Of a stretch of 64,000 nt of DNA, positions 42,541 through 53,553 are shown piece by piece. The translations under genes and the position numbers were made by a program. The stretch lies in assembly GCF_021729865.1 (NCBI RefSeq), contig NZ_CP063400.1, positions 4,030,001 to 4,094,000 of the forward strand, read 5' to 3'. Source of the DNA: Hydrogenophaga sp. SL48 (GTDB taxonomy: Bacteria; Pseudomonadota; Gammaproteobacteria; Burkholderiales; Burkholderiaceae_C). Under the pieces are notes generated by a model. That model made no database searches, was not told where the DNA came from, and saw only the letters and a program-made list of their open reading frames with translations. Position 1 is the stretch's first letter. Each line of letters starts with the position of its first letter.

Positions 42541-43485
42541 ATGAATCAACAGAAAATCCACGAGCTCTGGGGCCACTTCCACTGGCTCAACGTGCTGGCC
42601 CAGCAGGGCAGCTACACGGCGGCGGCGGCGCGCCTGGGCGTGAGCAAGGCGGCGGTGAGCCAGCGTTTGGCCGAGCTGGAGCGGCTGGCGGGCGTGGCGC
42701 TGGTGCAGCGCACCACGCGCAGCGTGCGCCTGACCGAAGCCGGCCAGCGCCTGGTGGACGACACGCGGGCCTCGTTCGAGCACATCGCCCAGTGTTTTGC
42801 CCAGGTGCGCGACGCGGCCGGCGCGCCGCGCGGCCTGTTGCGCGTGACGGCGCCGGTGGCCTTTGCGCGCCAGCAGCTGGTGCCGCGCCTGCCCGACTTC
42901 CTGCGCCAGTACCCCGAGGTGCGGCTGGAGCTGGACATGGCCGACCGGCTGTCGTCGCTGGCGACCGAGGGCTTTGACCTCGCCATCCGCCACACGGCCC
43001 ACCCGCCCGACACGCACGTGGCCTGGACGCTGTGCGCCACGCGTTCGGTGCTGGTGGCCAGCCGCGCCTACCTGCGCAAGCACGGCACGCCCGAAGCGCC
43101 CGCCGAACTGGCACGGCACAACTGCCTGCACTACCCGCGTTCGCAGGACACACCGGCCTGGACGCTGGAACCCTTGAAACCCGCAGCGGGCAGCGAGCGG
43201 GTGACGGTGCAGGTCTCGGGCTCGCTGGCCGCCAACAACAGCGAGGCCCTGCGCGACGCGGCCCTGGGCGGCCTGGGCATCGCGCTGCTGCCCGACTTCA
43301 CCGCCCAGGCCAGCCTGCTCGCGGGCAAGCTGGTGCAGGTCTTGCCGGAGTGGAAACCGGTGGGCGCGTTCGCGGAACAGCTCTACGCGATCCGCCCGTA
43401 TTCGGCCCACGTGCCGCGCGCGGTGACGGCCTTTGTGGCCCACCTGCGGGAGGCGCTGGCGCCGGGGTTTTCGGACGGCCTGTGA
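42541..43485 (+). CDS. LysR-family transcriptional regulator
   Basis: This 314-residue protein has an N-terminal helix-turn-helix ([22 protein letters not shown]) and a type 2 periplasmic-binding-like effector domain. [20 protein letters not shown] is typical of the CrgA/AaeR-like LysR branch. It is divergent from iolA/mmsA, with the palindrome at 42512-42533 between them, so it probably controls the dehydrogenase. Effector unknown. Confidence 0.9.
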   Translation: MNQQKIHELWGHFHWLNVLAQQGSYTAAAARLGVSKAAVSQRLAELERLAGVALVQRTTRSVRLTEAGQRLVDDTRASFEHIAQCFAQVRDAAGAPRGLLRVTAPVAFARQQLVPRLPDFLRQYPEVRLELDMADRLSSLATEGFDLAIRHTAHPPDTHVAWTLCATRSVLVASRAYLRKHGTPEAPAELARHNCLHYPRSQDTPAWTLEPLKPAAGSERVTVQVSGSLAANNSEALRDAALGGLGIALLPDFTAQASLLAGKLVQVLPEWKPVGAFAEQLYAIRPYSAHVPRAVTAFVAHLREALAPGFSDGL

Positions 43486-43514
43486 CCCGTCGCGGGCCCG
43501 TCCGGTGTGACTTT

Positions 43515-43530
43515 TGACGACAGATCGTCA
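43515..43530. promoter_or_regulatory. Operator-like inverted repeat TGACGA-N4-TCGTCA
   Basis: Perfect inverted repeat TGACGA-CAGA-TCGTCA, 29 bp after the LysR stop codon and 90 bp before the small gene at 43621. The same half-sites with the same spacing occur at 62410-62425 in front of the frameshifted LacI-family gene, so the two sites may share a regulator. Confidence 0.5.
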
Positions 43531-43561
43531 GGAAATAGGCAGAGCACCCCAGCACAAAAAC

Positions 43562-43579
43562 TAGGGTTAACCCTATACT
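43562..43579 (+). promoter_or_regulatory. Palindrome TAGGGTTAACCCTA overlapping a TATACT -10 box
   Basis: A perfect 14 bp palindrome at 43562-43575 runs into TATACT (43574-43579), about 41 bp upstream of the small gene at 43621. No good -35 box is visible, as the matching position reads AGCACA. The palindrome could bind an activator that replaces the -35 contact. CTGCAGTGCAACA follows directly. Confidence 0.5.
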
Positions 43580-43620
43580 GCAGTGCAACATAGCTGTTAC
43601 CCGTTTTGAGGAGTGTTCAC

Positions 43621-43845
43621 ATGACCACCGCAACCGCCACCTACCCGTCGTCCGGCCACCTTCTGGCCACCCTCCGCGAGCTGTTCGGCACCTGGTTCAG
43701 CGCCAGGACCCCCATCCCGGCACGCCCGCTGACCCGCTTCGAAGAAGCCGAACAGCTGCGCGCCATGGCCAACGACCTGCTGTCGTCGGACCCGGCCTTC
43801 GCCCAGGATCTGTACGCCGCAGCCGACCGGCATGAATTGGCGTAA
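43621..43845 (+). CDS. Small conserved-looking hypothetical protein
   Basis: This 74-residue protein begins MTTATATYPSSGHLLATLRE. It has no signal or membrane segment and contains an amphipathic helical C-terminal half (RFEEAEQLRAMANDLLSS). The start at 43621 is set by GAGGAG 7 nt upstream; the in-frame codon at 43606 precedes that site. It has its own promoter palindrome and a sense-oriented 3' repeat, which both support a real gene. No function recognised. Confidence 0.68.
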   Translation: MTTATATYPSSGHLLATLRELFGTWFSARTPIPARPLTRFEEAEQLRAMANDLLSSDPAFAQDLYAAADRHELA

Positions 43846-43933
43846 CCCCCCTGCGCCGCTGACGCGGCTTCCCCCCTGAAGGGGGGACGGCATCTGGGCC
43901 CGGCCAAGCCGGTTCCGCGATGCCCCTGGGGTT
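43846..43933 (+). repeat. Dispersed 3'-end repeat, copy j
   Basis: This copy starts at the base after the stop codon of the 74-residue protein gene, in sense orientation. It is nearly identical to the reverse complement of copy k, sharing the unusual GCGCCGCTGACGCGGC arm. The two convergent genes thus each carry one of a matched pair. Confidence 0.75.
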
Positions 43934-43992
43934 AGGACACGCACGCCGGTCAAAGCACGGACGCATGCGTGAGGGGAGGTCTTTCAGAGACT

Positions 43993-44068
43993 CCGTGGAA
44001 CCGGCTTTGCCGGGCCACTGGAGTCGTCCCCCCTTCAGGGGGGAAGCCGCGTCAGCGGCGCAGGGGGG
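43993..44068 (-). repeat. Dispersed 3'-end repeat, copy k
   Basis: This copy ends at the iolB stop codon, in iolB sense orientation, and is the inverted partner of copy j 59 bp away. The pair could form a long cruciform or a bidirectional terminator between the convergent genes. Confidence 0.75.
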
Positions 44069-44872
44069 CTACTCCAGCATCCACTCGTGTGCCGGGTCGT
44101 TCTTGAAGACCCAGAAGCGGTTCGGCCCCGCCATCACGTTCAGGTAGTACAGGTCGTAGCCGTGCGGCGCCACCACGGGGTGGTAACCGCGCGGCACCAT
44201 CACCACGTCGTGGTCTTCCACCGCGCAGGCCTCGTCCAGGCTGCGGTCGTCGGTGTAGACCCGCTGGAAGGCAAAGCCTTGCGGCGGGTTGAGGCGGTGG
44301 TAATAGGTCTCTTCCAGCAGGGTTTCCGTGGGCGGCGTTTCCTGGTCGTGCTTGTGCGGCGGGTAGCTGCTCGAATGGCTGGCGGGGGTCATCACCTCCA
44401 CCACCAGCAGGTGCGCCGCCGTCGGGTCGTCGTGCGGCAGGATGTCGCAGACATACCGCGTGTTGGTGCCCTTGCCGCGCACGCTGCGCTTCATCTTCGC
44501 CGGGTCCAGCACGCTGACCTTGCGGTTGCGCGCATCGGCCGGCGCGCTGCACAGCGCCACCTCGGCCGCCCGCACCGCGCGGATGTGCACCACCTTGCCC
44601 GGTGGCACATACACCGCGGCCGGCGACACCTCGTCGAACACGCTGTTGCGGATGCCCAGGTTGGCGTGGGTTTCACCGTCGATGGTCACGTCCACCGTGC
44701 CGGTGAGCACCACCAGACACAGCTCGCGCTCACCGGATTCCACCGCTTCGGATTCGCCGGACGCCAGGCGCAGGGCGCGAAAGCCCACGTGCGTCCAGCC
44801 GGCGCGCTCGGGGGTGACGTTGACGATCTCGCGCCCGGCGGGCGCGGCTTTGGCAAGCAAAGGACTGACCAT
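44069..44872 (-). CDS. iolB: 5-deoxy-glucuronate isomerase
   Basis: This 267-residue bicupin isomerises 5-deoxy-glucuronate to 5-dehydro-2-deoxy-gluconate in inositol catabolism. The metal site is seen in SYPPHKHDQ and LLEETYYHRLNPPQGF, and MVPRGYHPVVAPHGYD is a conserved C-terminal stretch. It is the last gene of the leftward iolC-iolD-(binding protein)-iolE-iolB operon and starts 16 bp after iolE. Confidence 0.95.
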   Translation of the reverse strand: MVSPLLAKAAPAGREIVNVTPERAGWTHVGFRALRLASGESEAVESGERELCLVVLTGTVDVTIDGETHANLGIRNSVFDEVSPAAVYVPPGKVVHIRAVRAAEVALCSAPADARNRKVSVLDPAKMKRSVRGKGTNTRYVCDILPHDDPTAAHLLVVEVMTPASHSSSYPPHKHDQETPPTETLLEETYYHRLNPPQGFAFQRVYTDDRSLDEACAVEDHDVVMVPRGYHPVVAPHGYDLYYLNVMAGPNRFWVFKNDPAHEWMLE

Positions 44873-44888
44873 GTGAAGCTCCTCGTGT

Positions 44889-45815
44889 TCAGTTCAGCGA
44901 GTCCACCAGGCCGCGCAGGGTCCGGTAGCCCTTCTGCGCGTATTCGTAGCTCGGCGCCACGGCCGGGTCCTGCTCGGCCTCGACCACCAGCCAGCCTTGG
45001 TAGCCGTTGTCCTTCAGCGTCTTGAGCGTGGCGGCGTAGTCGATGCTGCCATCGCCCGGCACGGTGAAGGTGCCGTTGATCACGCCGTTCAAGAAGCTCC
45101 AGCCGTCGTTGCGCGCCTGCGCGATCACGGGCGTGCGCACGTCCTTGCAGTGCACGTGCACCACACGCTTGACGTGCTTGTTCAGCAGGTCCACTGGGTT
45201 GGCCGCGCCGCCGAAGTAGGCGTGACCGGTGTCGAACAGCAGGAACACCTTGGCCGGGTCGGTCAGCGCCATCAGCTTGTCCACGTCGGCCGGCGACTCC
45301 ACATACGCGCCCATGTGGTGGTGGTAGGCGAGCTGGATGCCGTAGGTCTTGAGCAGGTGCTCGCCGAAGGCGTTCAGGCGTTCGGCGTAGGCCTGCCAGA
45401 GCGCGTCGCTCGCAAACTGCGGGCGCTTGGACACGGGCGTGTCGATCTGGCCCTGCACGGTGCCGGCGCATTCGCCGTACACCACGACCTTCACACCGTT
45501 GAACTGCAGCTTGCTCATGTGGGCTTTGCAGCGTTCGACTTCGGCGGCCACGGCCTGGGCGTTGTCCTGGCCCGGCTCCAGCTCGGCCAGGAAGCCGGAG
45601 TACCAGCCCGACACGCAGGCCAGGCCGAACTGATCGAGCTTGGCCTTGAGGCCCGGGCCGTCTTTCGGGAACTTGTTGCCCAGCTCGAAGCCTTCGTAGC
45701 CGATCTCCTTGCCTTCCTTCAGCGCGGTCTCCAGCGGGGTTTCGCCGCCCAGGGACGGCAGGTCGTCGTTCATCCACGACAGGGGGTTGATGCCAATGCG
45801 GACGTTCCAGCTCAT
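44889..45815 (-). CDS. iolE: Myo-inosose-2 dehydratase
   Basis: This 308-residue TIM-barrel dehydratase converts 2-keto-myo-inositol to 3D-trihydroxycyclohexane-1,2-dione. It starts MSWNVRIGINPLSWMNDDLP at 45815. Metal and substrate residues lie in LAYHHHMGAYVES, LLFDTGHAYFGG and VVHVHCKDVR. Longer in-frame starts run into the upstream gene and were rejected. It acts after IolG and before IolD. Confidence 0.95.
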   Translation of the reverse strand: MSWNVRIGINPLSWMNDDLPSLGGETPLETALKEGKEIGYEGFELGNKFPKDGPGLKAKLDQFGLACVSGWYSGFLAELEPGQDNAQAVAAEVERCKAHMSKLQFNGVKVVVYGECAGTVQGQIDTPVSKRPQFASDALWQAYAERLNAFGEHLLKTYGIQLAYHHHMGAYVESPADVDKLMALTDPAKVFLLFDTGHAYFGGAANPVDLLNKHVKRVVHVHCKDVRTPVIAQARNDGWSFLNGVINGTFTVPGDGSIDYAATLKTLKDNGYQGWLVVEAEQDPAVAPSYEYAQKGYRTLRGLVDSLN

Positions 45816-45895
45816 GTGAAGGGTGCTTTCTTGAAAGGGTTGAAGGGTGAAGGGGTGGGCGACAGGCGCCCGGACGGTGGGGCCAGCGGGCGTGT

Positions 45896-46869
45896 TCAGG
45901 GCTTGGGGGGCCGTGGATTCAGGCTCGCCGGCGTGACCAGCTCGAACGGCACATCCACGAAACGGGGAACCGGTTGTTTCTTGATCAGCTGGAGCGCGGT
46001 GGCCACCGCGCTGGCGCCCTGCCCCGCCGCGTTCTGCAGCACGGTCACTTTCAGCTCCCCCGCCTTCATGGAGGCCAGCGCGTCGGGGGTGGCGTCGATG
46101 CCCGCCACGATGAACCCGGGTGTCCACACCTTGGCCGCCTTGAGGGCTTCGATCGCGCCGAGGGCCATCTCGTCGTTGTTGGCCACCACGGCGTCGAATG
46201 TCTTGCCGGTCGTGGCGCTGGTGGCCACGAGGTTGAGGGTGATGTTCCGGGCGCGCACGCGGTCCCAGCTGCCCAGGCGCCTGTCGAGAACCTTGATGCC
46301 ACGGCAGGCGGGTGTGGCCAGCACGTCGTCAACGTCCTGGGTGCGGGTGCGGGCGGCCTCGTTGGACAGCAGGCCCATCAAGACCACGATGCGGCCCTTG
46401 CCGTTCAGCAGGCGGCAAACCTCCTCGGCCTGCAGGGTGCCCGACACCTTTTCGTCGGACGCCACCAGCGCCACACCTGGGGGCCATTGCTCAAAATCGG
46501 CCGGCTTCCGGTTCACGTACACCAGCGGAATCCGGGCCTCGTTGACCATGTGGGTGATCACCCGGGTGGCCTCGGTGTCCACCGGAACCACCACGATGGC
46601 GTCGACCCGCTGGGCGACCCAGCTGCGGATCTGGTCGAGCTGCCGGCTCTTGCTGCCCTTGGCGTCTTCGATCAGGATGCTCGCGCCGGATTTCTTGCCC
46701 GCGTCCACCACGCCGTCCTTCAACAGGCTCAGGAACGTGTCCTGTTCCGACACGGCAAACCCGATCTTCTGGGCCTGCGCGGCCAGCGGCGTCAGCAGGG
46801 CGCCGCAGACTACGGCCGTCCACATCGCGCGCCGGGCCCTGCCCCGCCCGGGAAGAAGCTGGTCGGTCA

Positions 46870-46870
<1 letters not shown>
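45896..46870 (-). CDS. Sugar-type ABC substrate-binding protein inside the iol operon (paralogue 2)
   Basis: This 324-residue periplasmic binding protein has a signal segment at about residues 16-33 (MWTAVVCGALLTPLAAQAQ) preceded by RGRARR. The mature protein starts QKIGFAVSEQDTFLSLLKDG and is clearly paralogous to the protein at 51003-51932. [20 protein letters not shown] is shared almost exactly. Its start overlaps the iolD stop by one base (TGATG). No ATPase or permease is next to it, so it presumably uses the transporter at 52001-54576. The ligand is probably an inositol or a derivative. Confidence 0.88.
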
Positions 46871-48747
<1,877 letters not shown>

Positions 48748-48764
48748 GTCGTCAATCAGGGTAT

Positions 48765-50720
48765 TCAGGCTGCGGCGCGCTGGGCCGTGTGGCGGGTCTT
48801 CCAGGCATCAACAAGCACCGCAAAGTTGCGGGCCACTTCGTCCACAAAAGCCGCATCATCCATCTCACCCTTGAACCATTTCATCGAAGCGTCCACCCAC
48901 AGCGTGCGCCCGACCATGAAGCCTTTGACGATGGGGTTGGTGGCGTTGGCGAAGCTCGCCGCCAGGAAGTCCAGCGGCTGGTTCAGGCCCAGGATCACGG
49001 CGCCTCGGCAGTGGCGGTCGCGTTCGCTGATGAGGGCCTCCAGGTCGCGCCAGCCCTGTTCCTGCATGGGCGCGAGTTTCCACCACTCGGGCTTCACGCC
49101 CAGGTTGTAGAAGCGCTTGACCGCGCGCAGCACGGCGGCATCGGCGGTGCCGTCGGGCGTCATCGCTTTCGGCGGAATGATTTCCAGCAGCAGCTCGTTG
49201 CCGCTCTCGCGCGTGGCTTCCCACAGCTCCAGCACGGTCTGTTCCTGCTGCAGGCGCAATTCAAAGTGATCGTCCGGGTGGTAGTGCACCAGGCACTTGA
49301 CGACCTGCTCGGTCGGCCAGTGGATCAGCGCGCTGCCCACCGAGCGCGTGCCGTCGAAGCGCAGCGGACGCGAGCCCGGCAGTTCGACCGGGCGGCCGAC
49401 CCACCAGCCCCGGCCGGTGGCGCTGGCCAGCGCGTCGCGGCCGTAGTCGCCGCCGTCGATCAGCACGCCGGTGTGGCCCTGCAGCTGGCGGCTGCGCTCG
49501 ACCTGTTCGGCGGCTTGCACCAGCAGTTTTTTCAGCGCGGGGATGCGCGATTCGGCGGCCCCGGCGGCGCGCGCGATGTCGTAGAACTGGCTGCGGTGGT
49601 CAAAGGCCATCACGCACAGGTCTTCCCAGCTCGGGCGCGCGGCGGTCACTCGATGCAGGTGCGCCAGCTGCTCATCGGCGTCCACCTGGGGGTTCCGGCT
49701 GCCGCCGAACCAGTGGGCCAGCTCGGCCGGCGTGGGCATGGCGGCGGAGCAGGCGTGGCGCGAGACCACGATGGCGCCGCAGGCGTTGGCGACCTGGGTG
49801 GACTCGGCCCAGTCCTTGCCCTGCAGCAGGCTGGCCATCAGGCCCGACAGGAAAGCGTCGCCCGCGCCCAGCACGTTGAGCACCTCCACGCGCTCGCCGC
49901 GGTAGGTGGGCGCGGCATCGATGTCGTCGGGCACGTCGCCTTCGATCACGCAGCAGCCCAGCGCGCCGCGTTTGACCACCAGCGCGGCCGTGGGGCACAG
50001 GGCGCGCACGGCGCGCAGGCTGGCGATGAGTTCGTCGGCCACGCCCCCGGCGATGAAGAACTCTTCTTCGGTGCCGACCAGCAGGTCGAACAGCGGCAGC
50101 GAGGCCTGCAGCTGGCGCGTCACGCCGGCGTCGTCCACGAAACGGTTTTCACCGGCGCCCCGGCCGGTCAGGCCCCAGAGCACCGGGCGGTAGTCGATAT
50201 CCAGCACGGTCACCGTGCCGCTGCGGCGCGCGGCCTGCAGCGCCTTGTGGGCGGCGGCGCGGGTGCCGGGGGTCGAGAGGTGGGTGCCGGTGATGGCCAG
50301 CGCGCGGCACTGGGCGATGAAAGCTTCGTCAATGGCGGCGGCGTCGATCGCCATGTCGGCGCAGTTCTCGCGCACGAACAGCAGCGGGAAGGTGTCGCGG
50401 TCCTTCAGGCCCAGCAGCACCAGGGCCGTGAGGCGCTCCGGGTCCACCTGCACCTGGCTGGTGTCGCAGCCTTCGGCGCGCAGGCTCTCGGTGAGGAAGC
50501 GGCCCATCTGCTCGTCGCCGACGCGCGAGATCATGGCGCTCCTGCAGCCCAGGCGCGCCACGCCGAAGGCCAGGTTGGCCGAGCTGCCACCCAGGTACAT
50601 GGCCAGGCTGCGCGCATCTTCGAGGCGGCTGCCGAACTGCTGGGCGTAGAGGTCCACGGCCAGCCGGCCCAGGCAGGCCAGGTCGTGGCGGCGACCTTGT
50701 GGAAATGGTAGTTGGCTCAT
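48765..50720 (-). CDS. iolC: Bifunctional 5-dehydro-2-deoxygluconokinase / DUF2090 aldolase-like fusion
   Basis: This 651-residue protein has two domains. Residues about 10-330 are a PfkB kinase that phosphorylates 5-dehydro-2-deoxygluconate (SLAMYLGGSSANLAFGVARLG near the start, LNVLGAGDAFLSGLMASLL as the catalytic signature). Residues about 345-645 are a DUF2090 domain (WEDLCVMAFDHRSQFYDIA at its start), which in such fusions is taken to serve as the 2-deoxy-5-keto-gluconate-6-phosphate aldolase. No separate iolJ gene was seen, consistent with that role. The start at 50720 gives MSQLPFPQGRRHDLACLG. Confidence 0.93.
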   Translation of the reverse strand: MSQLPFPQGRRHDLACLGRLAVDLYAQQFGSRLEDARSLAMYLGGSSANLAFGVARLGCRSAMISRVGDEQMGRFLTESLRAEGCDTSQVQVDPERLTALVLLGLKDRDTFPLLFVRENCADMAIDAAAIDEAFIAQCRALAITGTHLSTPGTRAAAHKALQAARRSGTVTVLDIDYRPVLWGLTGRGAGENRFVDDAGVTRQLQASLPLFDLLVGTEEEFFIAGGVADELIASLRAVRALCPTAALVVKRGALGCCVIEGDVPDDIDAAPTYRGERVEVLNVLGAGDAFLSGLMASLLQGKDWAESTQVANACGAIVVSRHACSAAMPTPAELAHWFGGSRNPQVDADEQLAHLHRVTAARPSWEDLCVMAFDHRSQFYDIARAAGAAESRIPALKKLLVQAAEQVERSRQLQGHTGVLIDGGDYGRDALASATGRGWWVGRPVELPGSRPLRFDGTRSVGSALIHWPTEQVVKCLVHYHPDDHFELRLQQEQTVLELWEATRESGNELLLEIIPPKAMTPDGTADAAVLRAVKRFYNLGVKPEWWKLAPMQEQGWRDLEALISERDRHCRGAVILGLNQPLDFLAASFANATNPIVKGFMVGRTLWVDASMKWFKGEMDDAAFVDEVARNFAVLVDAWKTRHTAQRAAA

Positions 50721-50851
50721 CGGCGTTTCGGCCTCCGGCGGGAGGCGTCGGTCAGGGTTTGAAAAAGAGGGCGATGTCGGGCGACTGGCGCAACGGAGGC
50801 AGGACCACAGAAGCCATGGCAAAGCCCGCGTGGTGCTGAGTCTATGGTTTT

Positions 50852-50899
50852 GAGAAAATATTTTCTCTTGGTGTAAACACTTAGAAAATATTTTTCTAA
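50852..50899. promoter_or_regulatory. Tandem AT-rich palindromes in the iolC/ABC divergent region (IolR-like operators)
   Basis: Two strong inverted repeats lie side by side: GAGAAAATATTTTCTC (50852-50867, perfect) and TTAGAAAA-TAT-TTTTCTAA (50881-50899, perfect arms). Their centres are about 30 bp, or three helical turns, apart. The first contains AGAA-N6-TTCT, close to the GGAA-N6-TTCC type reported for RpiR-family IolR of rhizobia. An RpiR gene lies at the right edge. Both directions, iolC leftward and the binding protein rightward, would be controlled. Confidence 0.7.
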
Positions 50900-51002
50900 T
50901 TTGCCTATAGTCCATCCTGCCAACCGAAGAGTCGCCCCCATGCCGGCACAGCCCGACCGAGAGGCGACCCAGGCAATCCACTTCAATCCACCGGAGACAT
51001 TC

Positions 51003-51932
51003 ATGAAGAAACTTCTCGTCGCAGCCGCCGTGTCCACCACCCTGCTGGCCCCGCTGGCCGCCCACGCCCAGAAAGTCGGCCTGGCCATGGCCGAGCTGGA
51101 CACCTTCCTGACCCTGCTCAAGAACGGCACGCTGGACGCCGCCAAAAAATCAGGCGCGACCGTGCAGGTGGAAGATGCCCAGGCCGACGTGGGCAAGCAG
51201 CTGAGCCAGATCCAGAACTTCATCGCCCAGAAGGTGGACGCGATCATCGTCAACCCGGTGGACACCGACGTGACGCCCAAGATCACCAAGATGGTGACCG
51301 ACGCCAAGATCCCCCTGGTCTACGTGAACCGCAAGCCGGTGGACTTCGCCAAGCTGCCGGCCGGCGTGGCCTTCGTGGCATCGGACGAAACAGTCTCCGG
51401 CACACTGCAGACGCAACAGGTCTGCAAGCTGCTCAAAGGCAAGGGCGACGTGCTGGTGCTGATGGGCGATCTCTCCAACGAAGCCGCTCGCACCCGCACG
51501 CAGGACATCGAGGACGTGGTCAAGACCAAGGAGTGCTCGGGCCTCAAGATCGCCGACAAGCGCGAAGGCAAGTGGAGCCGCACCAACGGCCAGGATCTGA
51601 CCACCAACTGGCTGTCCTCGGGCGTGAAGTTCGATGCCATCATCGCCAACAACGACGAGATGGCCCTGGGCGCGATCAACGCGCTGAAGGCGTCCAAGAA
51701 GTGGACCCCCGCTTCCATCGTCGCCGGCATCGACGCCACACCCGACGCGCTGGCCTCGATGAAGGCCGGCGACCTGAAGGTCACCGTGTTCCAGAACGCC
51801 GCCGGACAGGGCGCGGGCGCCGTCGAGTCGGCCCTCAAGCTGATCAAGAAGCAGCCCGTGGACCGTTTCGTGAACGTGCCGTTCGAGCTGGTCACGCCCG
51901 AGAACCTGAGCAAGTACAGCGGCAAGAACTGA
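51003..51932 (+). CDS. Sugar-type ABC substrate-binding protein (inositol/rhizopine; MocB/IbpA-like)
   Basis: This 309-residue periplasmic binding protein of the ribose-binding (family 2) type has signal peptide [22 protein letters not shown]. The mature domain runs from [14 protein letters not shown]. The start at 51003 has GGAG about 9 nt upstream. It is the first gene of a rightward ABC operon divergent from iolC. Ligand prediction (myo-inositol or a substituted inositol) rests on context. Confidence 0.9.
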   Translation: MKKLLVAAAVSTTLLAPLAAHAQKVGLAMAELDTFLTLLKNGTLDAAKKSGATVQVEDAQADVGKQLSQIQNFIAQKVDAIIVNPVDTDVTPKITKMVTDAKIPLVYVNRKPVDFAKLPAGVAFVASDETVSGTLQTQQVCKLLKGKGDVLVLMGDLSNEAARTRTQDIEDVVKTKECSGLKIADKREGKWSRTNGQDLTTNWLSSGVKFDAIIANNDEMALGAINALKASKKWTPASIVAGIDATPDALASMKAGDLKVTVFQNAAGQGAGAVESALKLIKKQPVDRFVNVPFELVTPENLSKYSGKN

Positions 51933-51944
51933 GCGTTCTTCGCC

Positions 51945-51972
51945 ACAGGGCGGCCCGACAGGGCCGCCCTGT
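51945..51972 (+). terminator. Stem-loop between binding-protein and ATPase genes (attenuator/stabiliser)
   Basis: A perfect 12 bp stem, ACAGGGCGGCCC / GGGCCGCCCTGT, with a GACA loop starts 12 bp after the stop codon. No strong T-run follows. Such hairpins after binding-protein genes commonly protect the upstream mRNA or partly terminate, giving more binding protein than membrane subunits. Confidence 0.6.
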
Positions 51973-52000
51973 TGTCCCTTTCGAGTCCGGAGACCGCTCC

Positions 52001-53539
52001 ATGTCTGATACAGCCACCCTCGAACGACCGGCCCCGGCCGGTCAGGTCGCCCCCCCGCCACTGCTGGAAATACGCGGCATCCGCAAGGCCTTCCCCGGCG
52101 TGGTCGCGCTGGACAACGTGGGCTTCCAGCTGCGCGCCGGCACCGTGCACGCCCTGATGGGCGAAAACGGCGCGGGCAAGTCCACGCTGATGAAGATCAT
52201 TGCCGGCGTCTACACGCCGGACAAGGGCGAGATCCGCCTCAAGGGCCAGCCCGTCACACTCAAGTCGCCCATCGATGCGCTGAGCCAGGGCATCGCCATG
52301 ATCCACCAGGAACTCAACCTGATGCCGCACATGACGGTGGCCGAGAACGTGTGGATCACCCGCGAACCCAAGAACCGTTTCGGCTTCGTGGACCACACCG
52401 AACTCCGGCGCCGCACCGAAGCGCTGTTCGCGCGCCTGAACATCCACATCGATCCGCTGGCCGAGGTCCAGACCCTGTCGGTGGCGAGCCGCCAGATGGT
52501 GGAGATCGCCAAGGCCGTGTCCTACAACTCGGACGTGCTGATCATGGACGAGCCCACCTCGGCGCTGACCGAGACCGAAGTGGCGCACCTGTTCGACATC
52601 ATCCGCACGCTGCGCGCGCAGGGCAAAGGCATCATCTACATCACCCACAAGATGAACGAGCTGTTCGAGATCGCCGACGAGTTCTCGGTGTTCCGCGACG
52701 GCCAGTACATCGCCACCCACGCCTCCAGCGATGTGACCCGCGACGACATCATCAAGATGATGGTGGGCCGCGAGATCACGCAGATGTTCCCCAAGGAGAC
52801 CGTGCCCATCGGCGAGGTCGTGCTCTCGGTCAGGAACCTGAGCCTCAAGGGCGTGTTCGACGACGTGAGCTTCGACATCCGCGCGGGCGAGATCCTGGGC
52901 CTGGCCGGCCTGGTGGGCTCGGGCCGCTCCAACGTGGCCGAAACGCTGTTCGGCGTGACGCCGGCCACCAGCGGCAGCATCACCATCAACGGACAAGCCA
53001 TGGTGATGGACACCCCGGCCAAGGCCATGGGCGCCGGCATGGCCTTCCTGACCGAAGACCGCAAGGACACCGGCTGCTTCCTGTGCCTGGACATCCAGAC
53101 CAACGCCGAGATGGCCGTGCTCAACCAGCGCTACGTGAACAAGCTGGGCTTTGTGCAGAGCTCGCAGCTGACCAAGGACAGCATCGAGATGGCGCGGCGC
53201 CTGCGCGTCAAGACGCCCGACATGCAGGAGATCATCCAGAACCTCTCGGGCGGCAACCAGCAGAAGGTGCTGGTGGCGCGCTGGCTGCTGACCCACCCCA
53301 AGATCCTGATCCTGGACGAACCCACGCGCGGCATCGACGTCGGTGCCAAGGCCGAGATCCACAAACTGGTGAGCGAGCTCGCTGGCCAGGGCGTGGCGAT
53401 CCTGATGATCTCTTCCGAAATGCCCGAGGTGCTGGGCATGAGCGACCGCGTCGCGGTCATGCACCAGGGCCGCATCACCGGCATCCTCGACCGTTCTGAA
53501 GCCACCCAGGTCAGCGTGATGGACCTGGCCGCCAAGTGA
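52001..53539 (+). CDS. Sugar-type ABC transporter ATP-binding protein (two ABC domains)
   Basis: This 512-residue protein has tandem ABC domains as in RbsA/MglA. The first has Walker [28 protein letters not shown] as signature and [10 protein letters not shown] as Walker B. The second has a divergent Walker A ([12 protein letters not shown]), [15 protein letters not shown] and [11 protein letters not shown]. This asymmetry is normal for the family. The start at 52001 has GGAGA about 9 nt upstream. It energises the inositol-type importer. Confidence 0.92.
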   Translation: MSDTATLERPAPAGQVAPPPLLEIRGIRKAFPGVVALDNVGFQLRAGTVHALMGENGAGKSTLMKIIAGVYTPDKGEIRLKGQPVTLKSPIDALSQGIAMIHQELNLMPHMTVAENVWITREPKNRFGFVDHTELRRRTEALFARLNIHIDPLAEVQTLSVASRQMVEIAKAVSYNSDVLIMDEPTSALTETEVAHLFDIIRTLRAQGKGIIYITHKMNELFEIADEFSVFRDGQYIATHASSDVTRDDIIKMMVGREITQMFPKETVPIGEVVLSVRNLSLKGVFDDVSFDIRAGEILGLAGLVGSGRSNVAETLFGVTPATSGSITINGQAMVMDTPAKAMGAGMAFLTEDRKDTGCFLCLDIQTNAEMAVLNQRYVNKLGFVQSSQLTKDSIEMARRLRVKTPDMQEIIQNLSGGNQQKVLVARWLLTHPKILILDEPTRGIDVGAKAEIHKLVSELAGQGVAILMISSEMPEVLGMSDRVAVMHQGRITGILDRSEATQVSVMDLAAK

Positions 53540-53553
53540 ACCCCGGAGTCCCC

